A DNA stretch of 64,000 nt from Candidatus Aminicenantota bacterium (lineage in GTDB: Bacteria > Acidobacteriota > Aminicenantia > Aminicenantales > Saccharicenantaceae), in the NCBI GenBank assembly GCA_017999365.1, contig JAGNLW010000004.1, forward strand, positions 124,001 through 188,000. The letters run 5' to 3'. A program made the position numbers and the translations under genes. Positions 43,240 through 53,749 of the stretch are shown here, one piece after another (position 1 is the first letter of the stretch; every line of letters begins with the position of its first letter). The notes beneath the pieces were generated by a model. The model searched no databases and was not told the DNA's origin. It saw only the letters and a program-made list of their open reading frames with translations.

Positions 43240-44618
43240 CCGCGCCTCCCGCGGATGCGGCTGCGGCGCATGAAGCCGTCGTAGTGGCGCATGACGAGCT
43301 GGGCCTCGATCTGCTGCATGGTGTCCATGGCCACGCCGACGACGATGAGGATGGAGGTGCCGCCGAACATGAAGTTGATGCCCAGGCCCTCGGTCATGAA
43401 CCGGGGCAGGTTGGCCTCGAGCCAGGGGCCGATCCAGGGCAGGCCCTGGACCTTGAGGCCGGTGATCAGGAACTCGGGCAGGATGGCCACGGCCGCCAGG
43501 TACAGGGCGCCGGCCAGGGTGATGCGGCTGAGGACGTCGTCGATGTAGTCGGAGGTGTTCTTGCCCGGCCGGATGCCGGGGATGAAGCCGCCGTACTTGC
43601 GGAGGTTGTCGGCCACGTCGACGGGGTTGAAGATGATCGAGATGTAGAAGTAGGTGAAGAAGATGATGGCCGCGATGTAGACGACGTTGTAGAGCGGCAT
43701 GCCCATGCCGAACTGGGCGGCGATGGACTGGACCCAGGGCACCTTGATGAGGTTGGCCAGGGTGGCCGGGATGGTGATGACCGAGGCGGCGAAGATGATG
43801 GGGATGACGCCGCCCGTGTTGACCCGCAGGGGCAAGTGGGTGCTCTGGCCGCCGTAGACCTTACGGCCGACGACGCGCTTGGCGTAGGAGACGGGGATGC
43901 GGCGCTGGCCGCGCTCGACGAAGACGATGAAGGCGATGACGGCGACCATCAGGGCGCCCAGGAAGATCATCTTCAGGGGGTCCATGCTGCCCGTCTGCAG
44001 GCCGCGGACCAGGCCGACCAGGCCGCTCGGGAAGTCGACGACGATGCCGGCGAAGATGATGAGCGAGATGCCGTTGCCGATGCCCCGCTCCGAGATCTGC
44101 TCGCCCAGCCACATGACGAAGACCGTCCCCGTGGTCAGGGTCAGGATGGTCAGGAGCTTGAATCCCCAGCCCGGGTTGATGACGACGGGGGCCCCGGCCG
44201 GGGTCCGCAGGGCCTCGAGGAAGATGGCGATGCCGAAGGCCTGGATGAGGCAGATGAGGATCGTGCCGTAGCGGGTGTACTGGGTGATCTTCTTCCGCCC
44301 CAGCTCGCCTTCCTTGGACAGGCGCTCGAGGTAGGGCCAGACGACCGTCAGCAGCTGGAGGATGATCGAGGCCGAGATGTAGGGCATGATGCCCAGGGCG
44401 AAGATCGTCATCCGGGACATGTTCCGCCCGCTGAACAGGTCGATGAAGCCGAGCAGGGAGCCCTTCTGGCTCTGCCAGAACTCGGCCAGGGCCGTGGCGC
44501 TCAGCCCCGGGTTGGGGATGACGCCGCCGATCCGGTAGACGGCCAGCAGGAGCAGGGTGAAGATGACCCGTTTGCGCAGCTCCGGGATGCTGAAGATGTT
44601 GCGGATGGAGTCTAGCAT
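43236..44618 (-). CDS. secY: Protein translocase subunit SecY
   Basis: 460 residues with ten hydrophobic membrane segments. Central channel of Sec translocation in the inner membrane. Conserved blocks are [11 protein letters not shown], the plug-region [45 protein letters not shown] and [13 protein letters not shown]. It overlaps rplO by 7 nt and adk by 4 nt. Confidence 0.97.
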   Translation of the reverse strand: MLDSIRNIFSIPELRKRVIFTLLLLAVYRIGGVIPNPGLSATALAEFWQSQKGSLLGFIDLFSGRNMSRMTIFALGIMPYISASIILQLLTVVWPYLERLSKEGELGRKKITQYTRYGTILICLIQAFGIAIFLEALRTPAGAPVVINPGWGFKLLTILTLTTGTVFVMWLGEQISERGIGNGISLIIFAGIVVDFPSGLVGLVRGLQTGSMDPLKMIFLGALMVAVIAFIVFVERGQRRIPVSYAKRVVGRKVYGGQSTHLPLRVNTGGVIPIIFAASVITIPATLANLIKVPWVQSIAAQFGMGMPLYNVVYIAAIIFFTYFYISIIFNPVDVADNLRKYGGFIPGIRPGKNTSDYIDDVLSRITLAGALYLAAVAILPEFLITGLKVQGLPWIGPWLEANLPRFMTEGLGINFMFGGTSILIVVGVAMDTMQQIEAQLVMRHYDGFMRRSRIRGRRG

Positions 44619-45064
44619 TGGCCTTTCCCGATGAGCACGGCCTGCCCGCCCTTGGCCTCGATCTTCTTGACCGCCGAGGCGGAGAACTCGTGGGCCCGGA
44701 CGGTCTTGGCCGAGGCCAGGTCGCCCCGCCCGAGGACCTTGACCCGGTCGGTGGCCTTGCCGATGAGGCGGTGCTCGGCCATCTCCTTGGGCCCGACGTC
44801 CTCCTTGCGGAGCTTGGCCAGGCGGTCCAGGTTGACGACGGCGATCTCCTCGCGGTTGAGGCTGGTGAAGCCGCGCTTGGGGATGCGCCGGGTCAGGGGC
44901 ATCTGGCCGCCCTCGAAGCCGCGCTTGCGGGAATAGCCGCTCCCCTGGAGCTGGCCTTTGCTGCCGCGGCCGGCCGTCTTGCCCCAGCCGGAGCCGGGGC
45001 CGCGCCCGACGCGCTTGCGGTCCTGCCGCGATCCGGGGGCCGGTTTGAGTTTGCTGAGGTTCAT
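44612..45064 (-). CDS. rplO: 50S ribosomal protein L15
   Basis: 150 residues. Late-assembly large-subunit protein. Gly/Arg-rich N-terminus ([39 protein letters not shown]) and globular C-terminal half ([24 protein letters not shown] variant) are diagnostic. It overlaps rpmD by 4 nt and secY by 7 nt. Confidence 0.97.
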   Translation of the reverse strand: MNLSKLKPAPGSRQDRKRVGRGPGSGWGKTAGRGSKGQLQGSGYSRKRGFEGGQMPLTRRIPKRGFTSLNREEIAVVNLDRLAKLRKEDVGPKEMAEHRLIGKATDRVKVLGRGDLASAKTVRAHEFSASAVKKIEAKGGQAVLIGKGQC

Positions 45065-45318
45065 GGCTTCTCCACCGTTTCGACCTTGAGAGCGTGGACG
45101 ATCCTGTTGATCATGCCCAGGACGGCCGGCGTCTCGACGAGCACGGCGCTCGAGCCGGGCTTGCGGAGTCCCAGGCCCTTGGCCGTCTCACGCTGGACGG
45201 CCGGGTACCCGATGAGGCTGCGGACGAGCGTGACCTTGACGGTCCGCCCGCCGGCGGCCGGCTTCGCGCCCTTGGGCGCCTTGGGGTTCTTGGGGGTGTT
45301 CTTCGCGTTGGCGGTCAT
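45061..45318 (-). CDS. rpmD: 50S ribosomal protein L30 with N-terminal extension
   Basis: 85 residues, about 25 longer than the usual 60. The core [27 protein letters not shown] and [13 protein letters not shown] is typical. The Lys/Ala/Pro-rich residues 1-26 ([20 protein letters not shown]) form a basic extension. No better internal start exists before the core, and the ATG overlaps the rpsE stop (ATGA), so the extension is probably real. Confidence 0.93.
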   Translation of the reverse strand: MTANAKNTPKNPKAPKGAKPAAGGRTVKVTLVRSLIGYPAVQRETAKGLGLRKPGSSAVLVETPAVLGMINRIVHALKVETVEKP

Positions 45319-45836
45319 AGCGCACCTTTCGCCTTGCCGCGGATCTTGGCCACGTCCTCGGGATTGCGGATCCGCCGCAGGGCGTCCAGGGTCGCGTTGG
45401 CGACGCTGATGGGGTTGCTGCTGCGGATGGACTTGGTCAGGATGTCCCGGATGCCGGCCAGCTGCATGATGACCCGGACGGCGCCGCCGGCGATGACGCC
45501 CGTCCCTTTCGAGGCCGGGCGGAGGACGACCAGGCCGGCCCCGTCGATGCCCTTGACCAGGTGTGGGATGGTCGTCTCGGCCAGGGGCACGCGGATCATG
45601 CTCTTGCGGGCCGCCTCGACGCCCTTGGCGATGGCCTGGGGCACCTCGCGGGCCTTGCCCTTGCCGATGCCGACCCGGCCCCGCTCGTCGCCGACGGCCA
45701 CGAGGGCCGAGAAGCTCAGGTTCTTGCCGCCCTTGACGACCTTGGTGACCCGGCGGATGGAGATGACCTGGTCCTTGAGCTCCATCCCCTCGTCGTCGAC
45801 GATTCCGACTTTCCTGCTGTGTCTGCGATCATCCAC
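45315..45836 (-). CDS. rpsE: 30S ribosomal protein S5
   Basis: 173 residues. It acts in decoding accuracy and helicase activity at the mRNA entry. dsRNA-binding-like N-terminal domain (DQVISIRRVTKVVKGGKNLSFSA) and C-terminal domain (GAVRVIMQLAGIRDILTKS) are intact. The GTG start at 45836 is supported by the GGAGAGAAACA site directly upstream. Confidence 0.96.
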   Translation of the reverse strand: MDDRRHSRKVGIVDDEGMELKDQVISIRRVTKVVKGGKNLSFSALVAVGDERGRVGIGKGKAREVPQAIAKGVEAARKSMIRVPLAETTIPHLVKGIDGAGLVVLRPASKGTGVIAGGAVRVIMQLAGIRDILTKSIRSSNPISVANATLDALRRIRNPEDVAKIRGKAKGAL

Positions 45837-45864
45837 TGTTTCTCTCCTTGGTCCGGCCGTCCGC

Positions 45865-46239
45865 TCAGAACTGGATGCCTTCCTTGCGGATGGCCTCCGC
45901 CAGGGTCTTGATGCGTCCGTGATAGGGGTGCGTGCCCCGGTCGAAGACGACCTTCTCGATCTTGGCCTCCTTGAGGCGCTTGCCCAGGAGCTCGCCGAGC
46001 AGGGCGCAGGCGTCCCGGTTCTTGGTGCTCTTGGCCTTGCCCCGGAACTCCTTCTCCAGCGTCGAGGCGGTCAGGAGCACGGCGCCCTCCCGGTCGTTGA
46101 TGACCTGGGTGTAAACGTAGGCGTTGCTCTTGAACACGTGCAGCCGGGGCCGCTCGGGCGTGCCCTCGACCCGCTCGCGGATGCGCTTCCGGAGACGGTC
46201 GTCCCGGACCTTCTTGTCCTTGGTCTTGTCTTTAAGCAC
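45865..46239 (-). CDS. rplR: 50S ribosomal protein L18
   Basis: 124 residues. Binds 5S rRNA. The basic N-terminus, RPRLHVFKSNAYVYTQVINDREG, and the C-terminal VVFDRGTHPYHGRIKTLAEAIRKEG identify it. GTG start overlapping the rplF stop by 8 nt; the ATG/GTG choice is set by this overlap and the core alignment. Confidence 0.96.
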   Translation of the reverse strand: MLKDKTKDKKVRDDRLRKRIRERVEGTPERPRLHVFKSNAYVYTQVINDREGAVLLTASTLEKEFRGKAKSTKNRDACALLGELLGKRLKEAKIEKVVFDRGTHPYHGRIKTLAEAIRKEGIQF

Positions 46240-46777
46240 CGGTCACTCCCGCCTTTCGTTCTTTCTTGATCAGCCTCTCGCCGAGGTAGCGGACGCCCTT
46301 CTGCTTGTAGGGGTCCGGGAGGCGCAGGCTCTTGATGTCGTCGGCCACCTGGCCCACCTTCTGGCGGTCGATGCCGCGGACGGTGAGCAGGGTGGGCTTC
46401 TCGGCGACGATCTCGACCCCCTCGGGGATGTCGTAGACGATCGGCCGCGAGTAGCCCAGGCTGATCTCCAGCCGGCCCTTCTCGACCTTGGCCTTGTAAC
46501 CGACCCCGACGATCTCCATCTTCTTCTCGTAGCCCTCGGAGACGCCGGCCGCGGCGTTGCGGGCCAGGGCCCGGCCCAGGCCGTGGTCGGCCCGGGTCTG
46601 CTGGCTCTCGTTCGCCCGGGTCAGGGTCAGGACCTGGCCCTCGACGGCGGCCGTGATGCCCGGCCGCAGCGGCGAGGTCAGTTTCCCCTTCTTCCCTTCG
46701 AAATCGATCCGGTCGGCGTGGACCGTGACGGTCACGCCGGCCGGGATCGGGATGGGCTTCTTGCCGACTCTGGACAT
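46232..46777 (-). CDS. rplF: 50S ribosomal protein L6
   Basis: 181 residues, two homologous domains. Near the factor-binding site of the 50S subunit. MSRVGKKPIPIPAGVTVTV, the interdomain VGVGYKAKVEKGRLEISLGYSRP and the C-terminal PDPYKQKGVRYLGE are diagnostic. Confidence 0.97.
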   Translation of the reverse strand: MSRVGKKPIPIPAGVTVTVHADRIDFEGKKGKLTSPLRPGITAAVEGQVLTLTRANESQQTRADHGLGRALARNAAAGVSEGYEKKMEIVGVGYKAKVEKGRLEISLGYSRPIVYDIPEGVEIVAEKPTLLTVRGIDRQKVGQVADDIKSLRLPDPYKQKGVRYLGERLIKKERKAGVTGA

Positions 46778-46794
46778 GGTACCTCTCCTCGCCC

Positions 46795-47184
46795 CTACCA
46801 GATGCTGCAGAGGACTTCGCCGCCCGCCCCCTGGTCCTCGCAGGCCCGGCCGGTCATGACGCCGCGCGACGTCGAGACGATGACCAGGCCCAGCCCGTCC
46901 AGGACCTTGGGGACGGAATCCTTGGTGCAGTAGATCCGGCAGCCCGGGCGGCTGACGCGCTTGAGGCCGCTGATGACGCTCCGGTTGTCCTCGGTGTACT
47001 TGAGCGTCACGTTGAGGATCCCCTGCTTGTTGTCGTCGATGACCTTGAAGTTCTTGACGTAACCCTCCTCCTTGAGGATCTTGACGACCTCGATCCCCAG
47101 CCGGGAGGACGGGATGTTGACTTCCCGCTTCTTGGACTTCACGCCGTTGCGGATCCGGGTGAGCAGGTCTGAAATCGAATCCAT
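46795..47184 (-). CDS. rpsH: 30S ribosomal protein S8
   Basis: 129 residues. Central-domain 16S binding protein and, in other bacteria, repressor of the spc operon. DSISDLLTRIRNGVKSKK at the start and STSRGVMTGRACEDQGAGGEVL at the end identify it. ATG 47184 was chosen for the conserved N-terminus; the open frame upstream is not conserved. Confidence 0.96.
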   Translation of the reverse strand: MDSISDLLTRIRNGVKSKKREVNIPSSRLGIEVVKILKEEGYVKNFKVIDDNKQGILNVTLKYTEDNRSVISGLKRVSRPGCRIYCTKDSVPKVLDGLGLVIVSTSRGVMTGRACEDQGAGGEVLCSIW

Positions 47185-47204
47185 GGTTGTTCCTTTCTCC
47201 GCCG

Positions 47205-47390
47205 TCACCAGGACGACTTGGTCACGCCCGGGATCTCGCCCTTGAGGGCGAGCTCGCGGAAGCACAGGCGGCAGAGGTCGAATTTCCGGTAATAGGCCCG
47301 GGAGCGGCCGCAGAGCCGGCAGCGGCGGCGGACGCGGATCTCGTACTTCGGCTTGCGGACCATCTTGGCCATGCGGGCGGTAGTTGCCAT
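47205..47390 (-). CDS. rpsZ: 30S ribosomal protein S14, type Z (zinc-binding)
   Basis: 61 residues, the short type Z form. Four zinc cysteines in C-x2-C...C-x2-C ([33 protein letters not shown]). The standard spc position between rplE and rpsH. Confidence 0.96.
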   Translation of the reverse strand: MATTARMAKMVRKPKYEIRVRRRCRLCGRSRAYYRKFDLCRLCFRELALKGEIPGVTKSSW

Positions 47391-47404
47391 GCGGACCTCT
47401 CTCC

Positions 47405-47947
47405 TCAGGATTCCCGGAACGGCATGCCCAGCCTCTTGAGGAGGGCCAGGGCTTCCTTGTCCGTCCGGGCGCTCGTGACGATGGTGATGTTCATGCCCCG
47501 GGGCCGCTCGACCTTGGTGTAGTCGATCTCGGGGAAGACGAGCTGGTCGCGCATCCCCAGGGTGTAGTTGCCGCGGCCGTCGAAGGACGTGGCCGGGACG
47601 CCGCGGAAGTCGCGGACCCGCGGCAGGACGATGTTGACCAGCCGGTCGAAGAACTCGTACATCCGCCGGCTGCGGAGCGTGACGTAGCAGGCGATGGGCT
47701 GGCCCTTCCTCAGCTTGAAGGCCGAGATGGACTTCTTGGCCCGCCCGACGCCCGGCAGCTGGCCGGTGATCTGGGCCAGCTCGCCCTTGGCCGTGTCCAG
47801 GAGCTTGATGTTGCCGATGGCGTCGCCGACACCGACGTTGACGATGATCTTCTCCAGGCGCGGCACGGCCATGATATTCGCGATGCCGAGCTCCTCCTGG
47901 AGCGCCGGGACCACGTCTTTCCGGTACTTCTCGTATAAGCGGCTCAT
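47405..47947 (-). CDS. rplE: 50S ribosomal protein L5
   Basis: 180 residues. Binds 5S rRNA and forms the central protuberance. [51 protein letters not shown] and the C-terminal [20 protein letters not shown] are conserved blocks. Confidence 0.97.
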   Translation of the reverse strand: MSRLYEKYRKDVVPALQEELGIANIMAVPRLEKIIVNVGVGDAIGNIKLLDTAKGELAQITGQLPGVGRAKKSISAFKLRKGQPIACYVTLRSRRMYEFFDRLVNIVLPRVRDFRGVPATSFDGRGNYTLGMRDQLVFPEIDYTKVERPRGMNITIVTSARTDKEALALLKRLGMPFRES

Positions 47948-47957
47948 GGACGCATCC

Positions 47958-48290
47958 TCACTTTTGCCTTTCGATCAGGGTCTCGCAGCGGTGGCAGAGC
48001 CGGATCTTGGAGCCGTCCTCGAGCCGGCGGCTGCGGGCCCGCACGCCCTGCCCGCACTCCGAGCAGTAGAGCATGACGTTGGCCACGGCGATCGGGGCCT
48101 CCTTCTCCATGACCCCGCCCTGGGTGTTCCGGCTGCGGTCGGCCTTGACGAAGTGCTTAGAGAAATTGATCCTCTCGACGATGACCCGGTTGGTCTCGGG
48201 GAAGAGCTTCAGGACCTTGCCGGTCTTCCCCTTGTCCTTGCCCCGGATGACGACGACGAGGTCGTTCTTCTTGAGCTGGATCTTGTGCAT
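47958..48290 (-). CDS. rplX: 50S ribosomal protein L24, with cysteine pairs
   Basis: 110 residues. Assembly initiator on 23S rRNA. The KOW motif ([20 protein letters not shown]) is at the N-terminus. The C-terminal part has two Cys pairs (CSEC, CHRC), the zinc-type L24. ATG 48290 overlaps the rplN stop by one nucleotide (TGATG). Confidence 0.96.
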   Translation of the reverse strand: MHKIQLKKNDLVVVIRGKDKGKTGKVLKLFPETNRVIVERINFSKHFVKADRSRNTQGGVMEKEAPIAVANVMLYCSECGQGVRARSRRLEDGSKIRLCHRCETLIERQK

Positions 48291-48658
48291 CACAGGACCT
48301 CCGGCGCCAGGGAGATGATCTTCATGAACTTCCTCTCCCGGAGCTCGCGCCCGACGGGCCCGAAGACGCGCGTGCCGACGGGCTCCCCCGCCTTGTCGAT
48401 GATGACCGCGGCGTTGTCGTCGAACCGGATGTAGGACCCGTCCCGGCGGCGCAGCTCCTTGCGGGTGCGGACGACGACGGCCCGGATGACCGTGCCCTTC
48501 TTGACCTTGCTCTCCGGGTCGGTCTCCTTGACGTTGGCCGAGATGATGTCCCCGATGCGGGCCACGTGGCCGACGCTGCCGCCGAGCGGCGTGATGGCCA
48601 TGATCCGCCGGGCGCCGGAGTTGTCGGCGACCTTGAGCATCGTGCGCATCTGGATCAT
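48290..48658 (-). CDS. rplN: 50S ribosomal protein L14
   Basis: 122 residues, exact family length. Contacts 16S rRNA in bridge B5/B8. [20 protein letters not shown] and [23 protein letters not shown] are diagnostic. The ATG overlaps the rpsQ stop (ATGA). Confidence 0.97.
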   Translation of the reverse strand: MIQMRTMLKVADNSGARRIMAITPLGGSVGHVARIGDIISANVKETDPESKVKKGTVIRAVVVRTRKELRRRDGSYIRFDDNAAVIIDKAGEPVGTRVFGPVGRELRERKFMKIISLAPEVL

Positions 48659-48993
48659 TGGCCGTCTCCCGACTCGGGCTCAACGGCCTTGGCGGCCAGG
48701 GGGTCGGTCTCGATGGGCGTGGCCGTCAGGGCCGCCTCGAGGCCGACGACCTCGAGGACCCGCCAGCGCTTGGTCTTGCTGATCGGCCGCGTCTCGACGA
48801 TCCGGACGACGTCGCCGACCTTGCAGGTCTCGGCCTCGTCGTGGACGAGGAAGGTCTGCTCGCGCCGGACGATCTTCCGGTACAGCGGATGGCGGACCTG
48901 CCGCTCGACGGCGACGGTGACCGTCTTCCTCATCTTCCGGGCGACGACGGTGCCGACCTTGGTCGTCTTCCGTGCTTGCCTTTGCGTGTCCAT
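48655..48993 (-). CDS. rpsQ: 30S ribosomal protein S17
   Basis: 112 residues. OB-fold primary binding protein: [30 protein letters not shown] and [22 protein letters not shown]. The acidic C-terminal tail ([25 protein letters not shown], about 22 residues) is longer than in E. coli. Confidence 0.96.
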   Translation of the reverse strand: MDTQRQARKTTKVGTVVARKMRKTVTVAVERQVRHPLYRKIVRREQTFLVHDEAETCKVGDVVRIVETRPISKTKRWRVLEVVGLEAALTATPIETDPLAAKAVEPESGDGQ

Positions 48994-48996
48994 GGG

Positions 48997-49194
48997 CTAC
49001 TCCGTTGCCTTCGACGACTGCCTGAGCAGCGTCTTGATGCGGGCGATGTCCCTCTTGACGTTCTTGACCTTCATCGGGCTCTCGAGCTGGCCGAGGGACT
49101 TCTGGAAGCGGAGCTTGAAGAGCTGGTCGACGAGCTCCGCCTCCTTGTGCTTCAGCTCGTCGGCCGACATGTCCTTGAGTTCCTTGATCTTCAT
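48997..49194 (-). CDS. rpmC: 50S ribosomal protein L29
   Basis: 65 residues, two-helix protein near the exit tunnel and trigger-factor docking site. [20 protein letters not shown] and [16 protein letters not shown] are diagnostic. Overlaps the rplP stop (ATGA). Confidence 0.97.
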   Translation of the reverse strand: MKIKELKDMSADELKHKEAELVDQLFKLRFQKSLGQLESPMKVKNVKRDIARIKTLLRQSSKATE

Positions 49195-49613
49195 CTGAGC
49201 TCCCTCGCTTCCCGGGAGATGAACCGCGTCTTGACGGGCAGCTTCTGGGCGGCCAGGCGCATGGCCTCGCGGGCCTCCTCGAGCTCGATGCCCTCGAGCT
49301 CGAACAGGATCTTGCCCGGGCGGATGACGTCGACCCAGAACTCGGGGTCGCCCTTGCCCTTGCCCATGCGGACCTCGGTCGGCTTCTTGGTCACGGACTT
49401 CCAGGGGAAGGTCCGGATCCAGAGCTTGCCCTTCCGCTTCATGTGCCGGGTGATGGTGATGCGGCCGGCCTCGATCTGGCGCGAGGTCAGCCAGCCCGGC
49501 TCGAGGGCCTGGAGGCCGAACTCGCCGAAGGTCAGCGTGCCGCCGCGCAGGGCCGTGCCCCGCATGCGGCCGCGCTGCTGCTTGCGGTATTTGACTTTCG
49601 AGGGCATCAACAT
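49191..49613 (-). CDS. rplP: 50S ribosomal protein L16
   Basis: 140 residues. Helps position A-site t[22 protein letters not shown] at the start, then [48 protein letters not shown] 49613 is set by the conserved N-terminus. Confidence 0.97.
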   Translation of the reverse strand: MLMPSKVKYRKQQRGRMRGTALRGGTLTFGEFGLQALEPGWLTSRQIEAGRITITRHMKRKGKLWIRTFPWKSVTKKPTEVRMGKGKGDPEFWVDVIRPGKILFELEGIELEEAREAMRLAAQKLPVKTRFISREARELR

Positions 49614-49615
49614 GG

Positions 49616-50284
49616 TCAGATCTCCTCGACCTCGGCCATCTGGGAGGTCATCTTGGCCTTCTCGACGTCGGCCCGGTAGACCCAGACCTTGATGCCGATC
49701 TGGCCGTAGGTCGTGAAGGCCTCGGTGAAGGCGAAGTCGATGTCCGCCTTGAGGGTCTGCAGGGGCAGCTGGCCCTTGAGGTACCACTCGGAGCGGGCGA
49801 TCTCGACGCCGCCGAGCCGGCCGGCGCACATGACCTTGATGCCCTTGGCCCCCATCTTGAGGGCGAACTCGACGGCCTTGCGCATGGCCCGGCGGTAGGC
49901 GATGCGCTTCTCGAGCTGGACGGCGATGCTCTCGCCGACGAGCAGGGCGTTGAGCTCGGGCTTGTCGACCTCGCGGATGTCGACGTAGACATCGCGCTTG
50001 GCGATGGACTCGAGATAGGTCTTGAGGCTCTCGATCTCCTTGCCGCCGCGGCCGATGATGATGCCCGGGCGGGCCGTGTGGATGATGACCCGGATCTTCG
50101 GCCCGACGCGCTCGACGTCGACGCCGGCGATGCCGGCGTGGAAGTACTTCTCCTTGACGGCCTTCTTCATCTTCAGGTCTTCGTGGATGAGCCGGGCGTA
50201 GTCCGGTCCCTTGGCGAACCAGCGGGACGTCCAGGGCTTGTTGAAGCCGAGCCGGAATCCATACGGGTGTGTTTTCTGTCCCAC
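49616..50284 (-). CDS. rpsC: 30S ribosomal protein S3
   Basis: 222 residues. KH-domain protein at the mRNA entry. [20 protein letters not shown], the KH motif [15 protein letters not shown] and [14 protein letters not shown] identify it. 1-nt gap to rplV, 2-nt gap to rplP. Confidence 0.97.
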   Translation of the reverse strand: MGQKTHPYGFRLGFNKPWTSRWFAKGPDYARLIHEDLKMKKAVKEKYFHAGIAGVDVERVGPKIRVIIHTARPGIIIGRGGKEIESLKTYLESIAKRDVYVDIREVDKPELNALLVGESIAVQLEKRIAYRRAMRKAVEFALKMGAKGIKVMCAGRLGGVEIARSEWYLKGQLPLQTLKADIDFAFTEAFTTYGQIGIKVWVYRADVEKAKMTSQMAEVEEI

Positions 50285-50285
50285 G

Positions 50286-50648
50286 TCACTTCCCCTTTTC
50301 GCTCAGATAGATGTGGACATGGCTGGTCCGCTTCTGGACGCGGTAAGCCCGCCCCATGGGCGCCGGGCGGATCCGCTTGGCCACGGGGCCGCCGTTGATC
50401 TGGATCCGCGAGACGATCAGCGTGTCGACGTCGACGTCGGGCGACGCCTGCTGGGCGTTGGCGATGGCCGAGCGCAGGACCTTCTCGAGGACGGCGCTGA
50501 TCTTCTTGCGCTCGTTGAAGCGCAGGATGGTCAGGGCCTCGCCGACGTAGCGGTCGCGGACGAGGTCGGCCACCAGGCGGCCCTTCTGCGGGCTCATCCG
50601 GACGTAGCGGGCCACGGCGTGGGACAGGTGGGTGGCGGCGGCGGTCAT
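50286..50648 (-). CDS. rplV: 50S ribosomal protein L22
   Basis: 120 residues. Lines the exit tunnel with its beta hairpin. [20 protein letters not shown] and the hairpin region [24 protein letters not shown] variant are conserved. The ATG overlaps the rpsS stop. Confidence 0.97.
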   Translation of the reverse strand: MTAAATHLSHAVARYVRMSPQKGRLVADLVRDRYVGEALTILRFNERKKISAVLEKVLRSAIANAQQASPDVDVDTLIVSRIQINGGPVAKRIRPAPMGRAYRVQKRTSHVHIYLSEKGK

Positions 50649-50941
50649 GGCTTCTTCTCCACCTTGAGCTGCTTGGCCGTCTTGGTCGTGTGCCCCTTGA
50701 AGTGGCGGGTCGGCGAGAACTCGCCGAGCTTGTGCCCGACCATGTTCTCGGTGACGAAGACCGGGATGAACTTGCGCCCGTTGTGGACGCCGATGGTCAG
50801 GCCGACCATCTCGGGGATGACCGTCGACCGGCGGGACCAGGTCTTGACGACCGTCCGCTTGGCCGCGGGGGTCGACAGGGCCTGGACCTTATCCAGGAGG
50901 TGGCCGTCGATGAACGGGCCCTTCTTCAGTGATCTGCTCAT
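50645..50941 (-). CDS. rpsS: 30S ribosomal protein S19
   Basis: 98 residues. Head protein in bridge B1a. [40 protein letters not shown] and [16 protein letters not shown] are diagnostic. ATG 50941 is set by the universal [10 protein letters not shown] start. Confidence 0.97.
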   Translation of the reverse strand: MSRSLKKGPFIDGHLLDKVQALSTPAAKRTVVKTWSRRSTVIPEMVGLTIGVHNGRKFIPVFVTENMVGHKLGEFSPTRHFKGHTTKTAKQLKVEKKP

Positions 50942-50943
50942 GG

Positions 50944-51771
50944 TTACTTGCTCCTGCGCCGGACGATGAAGGCCTGGGTCCGCTTGTTCTGTCGGGTCTT
51001 GTAACCCTTGGTCGGGATGCCCGTCGGGCTGACCGGGTGCCGGCCGCCCTTGGCCTTGCCCTCGCCGCCGCCGTGCGGATGGTCGATGGGGTTCATGGCC
51101 GTGCCCCGGACGTGGGGCCGGATGCCTTTCCACCGCGACCGCCCGGCCTTGCCGACGCTGATGTTGGAATGGTCGAGGTTGCCGATCTGGCCGATGGTCG
51201 CCCGGCAGTCCAGGTGGACCTTGCGGATCTCCGAGGACGGCAGGCGGACCTGGGCGTATTCGCCCTCCTTGGCCAGGATCTGGGCGCCCGCCCCGGCCGA
51301 CTTGGCGACCTGGCCGCCCTTGTCCTTCCGGAGCTCGATGTTGTGGATGATCGTGCCCAGGGGGATGAAGCGGAGGGGCATGGCGTTGCCCGGCAGGATG
51401 TCGGCCTGGCGGTCGGTCGAGACGACCTCCTGCCCGACCTGGAGCCCGGCGGGGTAGATGATGTAGCGCCGCTCCCCGTCCCGGTACTTGACCAGGGAGA
51501 TGAAGGAGGAGCGGTTGGGGTCGTACTCGACGGTCTCGATCTTGCCCGGGATGTCGATCTTGTCCCGCTTGAAATCGATGACGCGGTAGAGCTGTTTGTG
51601 CCCGCCGCCGCGGTTGCGCATGGCCAGCCGGCCGCGGCTGTCGCGCCCGCCCGACTTGGACAGGGACACGAGCAGGGGCTTGAAGGGCCGGTCGCCGCTG
51701 AGCTCCTCGAATCGGTTGCCCGTCCTGTGCCGCAGGCCGGGGGTCATCGGTCGGTATGTCTTGATGCCCAT
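50944..51771 (-). CDS. rplB: 50S ribosomal protein L2
   Basis: 275 residues. Needed for subunit joining and peptidyl transfer. [35 protein letters not shown], and the C-terminal [19 protein letters not shown] containing the critical His are present. Confidence 0.98.
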   Translation of the reverse strand: MGIKTYRPMTPGLRHRTGNRFEELSGDRPFKPLLVSLSKSGGRDSRGRLAMRNRGGGHKQLYRVIDFKRDKIDIPGKIETVEYDPNRSSFISLVKYRDGERRYIIYPAGLQVGQEVVSTDRQADILPGNAMPLRFIPLGTIIHNIELRKDKGGQVAKSAGAGAQILAKEGEYAQVRLPSSEIRKVHLDCRATIGQIGNLDHSNISVGKAGRSRWKGIRPHVRGTAMNPIDHPHGGGEGKAKGGRHPVSPTGIPTKGYKTRQNKRTQAFIVRRRSK

Positions 51772-51772
51772 G

Positions 51773-52069
51773 TTACGCCGCCTCGAAGTATTCGATGGGT
51801 TTCTCGCCGTCGCGCAGCCGGACGAAGGCCTTCTTCCAGTCCTTCGTCTTGCCGGCGTTCCGGCCGACCCGGCGGACCTTGCCCGTCTTGGTCTGGGTCC
51901 GGACCTCGGCCACCTTGGTCTTGAAGAGGTGCTCGACGGCCCGCTTGATCTCGATCTTGTTGGCGCTCCGGGCGACCTCGAAGCAGATGACGCCGCTCGT
52001 TCCCTTGAGCATGGTCGTCTTCTCCGTGATGACCGGGCGGAGGATGATCTTGTGGGGGTCTTTGATCAC
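51773..52069 (-). CDS. rplW: 50S ribosomal protein L23
   Basis: 98 residues. Exit-tunnel docking site for trigger factor and [18 protein letters not shown] and the C-terminal [17 protein letters not shown] identify it. GTG start 52069 overlaps the rplD TGA (GTGA). Confidence 0.96.
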   Translation of the reverse strand: MIKDPHKIILRPVITEKTTMLKGTSGVICFEVARSANKIEIKRAVEHLFKTKVAEVRTQTKTGKVRRVGRNAGKTKDWKKAFVRLRDGEKPIEYFEAA

Positions 52070-52686
52070 TTGAGTTTCTCCAGGACGGCCTCGAACGCCC
52101 GCCGGCTGAAGACGAGCGATTTGTGGGCGAGGACGTCGTAGATGTTGAGGCCGGAGACGTCGACGGCCTTGATCCGGGGCAGGTTCCGGACGGCCTTGAA
52201 GAGGTGGACGTTCTCGGCCAGGTCGACCAGCAGGGCCGACCCGAGCTTGTAGTCGCGGACCAGGGCGGCGGCCTCCTTGGTCTTCGGCTCCTTGACCTCG
52301 AGGGTCGGGACGACGAGGAGCTCCTGGGCGGCGTGCTTGCCGGCCAGGACCGAGCGCAGGGCGCCCTTGCGGGCCTTCTTCGGCAGCTCGTAGGAATAGT
52401 CGCGGGGCTGCGGCCCGAAGACCGTCCCGCCCTTCTTCCACAGGGGTGAGCGAGTGCTGCCGACGCGGGCCCGGCCCGTGCCCTTCTGCCGCCAGGGCTT
52501 CTTGCCGCCGCCGCTGACGAAGGCCCGGGTCTTGGTCGCCGCCGTGCCCTGGCGCTGGTTGGCCCGGTAGCTGAGGACGGCCTCGTAGACGAGATGGTCC
52601 TTGCCGGCCTGGGAGAAGAGGTCCTCCGGCAGGTCGACCTGGGCGGCCGTCTGGCCGCTCCTATCGATGATGTCCAATTTAGCCAT
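52066..52686 (-). CDS. rplD: 50S ribosomal protein L4
   Basis: 206 residues. Tunnel constriction protein and S10-operon regulator in other bacteria. The loop region [21 protein letters not shown] and [21 protein letters not shown] are conserved. Gap of 17 nt to rplC, GTGA overlap with rplW. Confidence 0.97.
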   Translation of the reverse strand: MAKLDIIDRSGQTAAQVDLPEDLFSQAGKDHLVYEAVLSYRANQRQGTAATKTRAFVSGGGKKPWRQKGTGRARVGSTRSPLWKKGGTVFGPQPRDYSYELPKKARKGALRSVLAGKHAAQELLVVPTLEVKEPKTKEAAALVRDYKLGSALLVDLAENVHLFKAVRNLPRIKAVDVSGLNIYDVLAHKSLVFSRRAFEAVLEKLK

Positions 52687-52703
52687 GGTGCCCTCTCCGC
52701 CGT

Positions 52704-53351
52704 TCACTTCGCCGCCGGCTTGGCGAACGAGCGCTTGGTGATGCGGACGTACCCGCCCTTGGCGCCGGGCACGGCGCCCTTGACGATGAGCAGGTTGTTG
52801 TCCTTGTCGGTGGCCACGACCTCGAGGTTGCGGACCGTGATCCGGTCCGAGCCCATGTGGCCGCCCATGCGCATGCCCTTGATGACCCTCGAGGGGTAGG
52901 ACGAGGCGCCGATCGAGCCGGGAGCGCGGTGGAACATCGAGCCGTGGGCCGCGTCTCCGCCGGCGAAATGGTGCCGCTTGACGACGCCGGCGAAGCCCTT
53001 GCCCTTGCTCGTCCCGGCGGCGTGGACGGTCTCGCCGACCTCGAAGATGTCGACCAGGACCGTGTCGCCTTCCTTGACGCCCTCGGGCTCGCTGCAGCCG
53101 AACTCCTGGAGCTTCTTGACGACGGGCACGCCCGCCTTCTTGAAGTGCCCCGTCTGGGGCTTGGTCGGCTTGCGGACGGCCCGCTCCTCGACGAAGCCGA
53201 GTTGGACGGCGACGTAGCCGTCCTTGTCCGCCGACTTCTTCTGCACGACCGTGCAGGGTCCGGCCTTGAGGATGGTGACGGGGACGACGTTGCCGGCGTC
53301 GTCGAACTGCTGGCTCATGCCGATCTTCTTGGCGATCAATCCCTGGATCAT
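52704..53351 (-). CDS. rplC: 50S ribosomal protein L3
   Basis: 215 residues. Its long loop reaches the peptidyl-transferase centre. [16 protein letters not shown] at the start, [24 protein letters not shown] and [16 protein letters not shown] identify it. ATG 53351 is set by the conserved N-terminus. Confidence 0.97.
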   Translation of the reverse strand: MIQGLIAKKIGMSQQFDDAGNVVPVTILKAGPCTVVQKKSADKDGYVAVQLGFVEERAVRKPTKPQTGHFKKAGVPVVKKLQEFGCSEPEGVKEGDTVLVDIFEVGETVHAAGTSKGKGFAGVVKRHHFAGGDAAHGSMFHRAPGSIGASSYPSRVIKGMRMGGHMGSDRITVRNLEVVATDKDNNLLIVKGAVPGAKGGYVRITKRSFAKPAAK

Positions 53352-53353
53352 GG

Positions 53354-53671
53354 TCACTCTCCCGCCCCGTAGGCCTGGATCTCGACATCGATGCCGGCCG
53401 GCAGGTCGAGCTTCTGGAGCTCCTCGATCGTCTCGTTGTTGTACTCGCTGATGTCGATGAGCCGCTTGTGGATCCGCATCTCGAAGTGCTCCCGCGACTT
53501 CTTGTCGACGTGCGGGGAGCGGAGGACGCAGAACTTGTGGATGCGCGTCGGCAGGGGGATGGGGCCGGCCACGCTGGCGCCGGTGCGTTTCGCCTTGACG
53601 ACGATGTCCTTGACGGACTGGTCCAGCAGGCGGTGGTCGAAGGACTGTAAGCGGATTCTGATTTTTTCCAT
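53354..53671 (-). CDS. rpsJ: 30S ribosomal protein S10
   Basis: 105 residues. Head protein and NusB partner in antitermination. [50 protein letters not shown] are diagnostic. A 78-nt gap with no clear promoter separates it from tuf. Confidence 0.97.
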   Translation of the reverse strand: MEKIRIRLQSFDHRLLDQSVKDIVVKAKRTGASVAGPIPLPTRIHKFCVLRSPHVDKKSREHFEMRIHKRLIDISEYNNETIEELQKLDLPAGIDVEIQAYGAGE

Positions 53672-53749
53672 CGTTCTCTATCCTCTGTACTCCGAAATGC
53701 TCTCTCCCGGGCCGCGGGGCCCGGCGGACCCGTCCGGCGGCGCCCGCGG

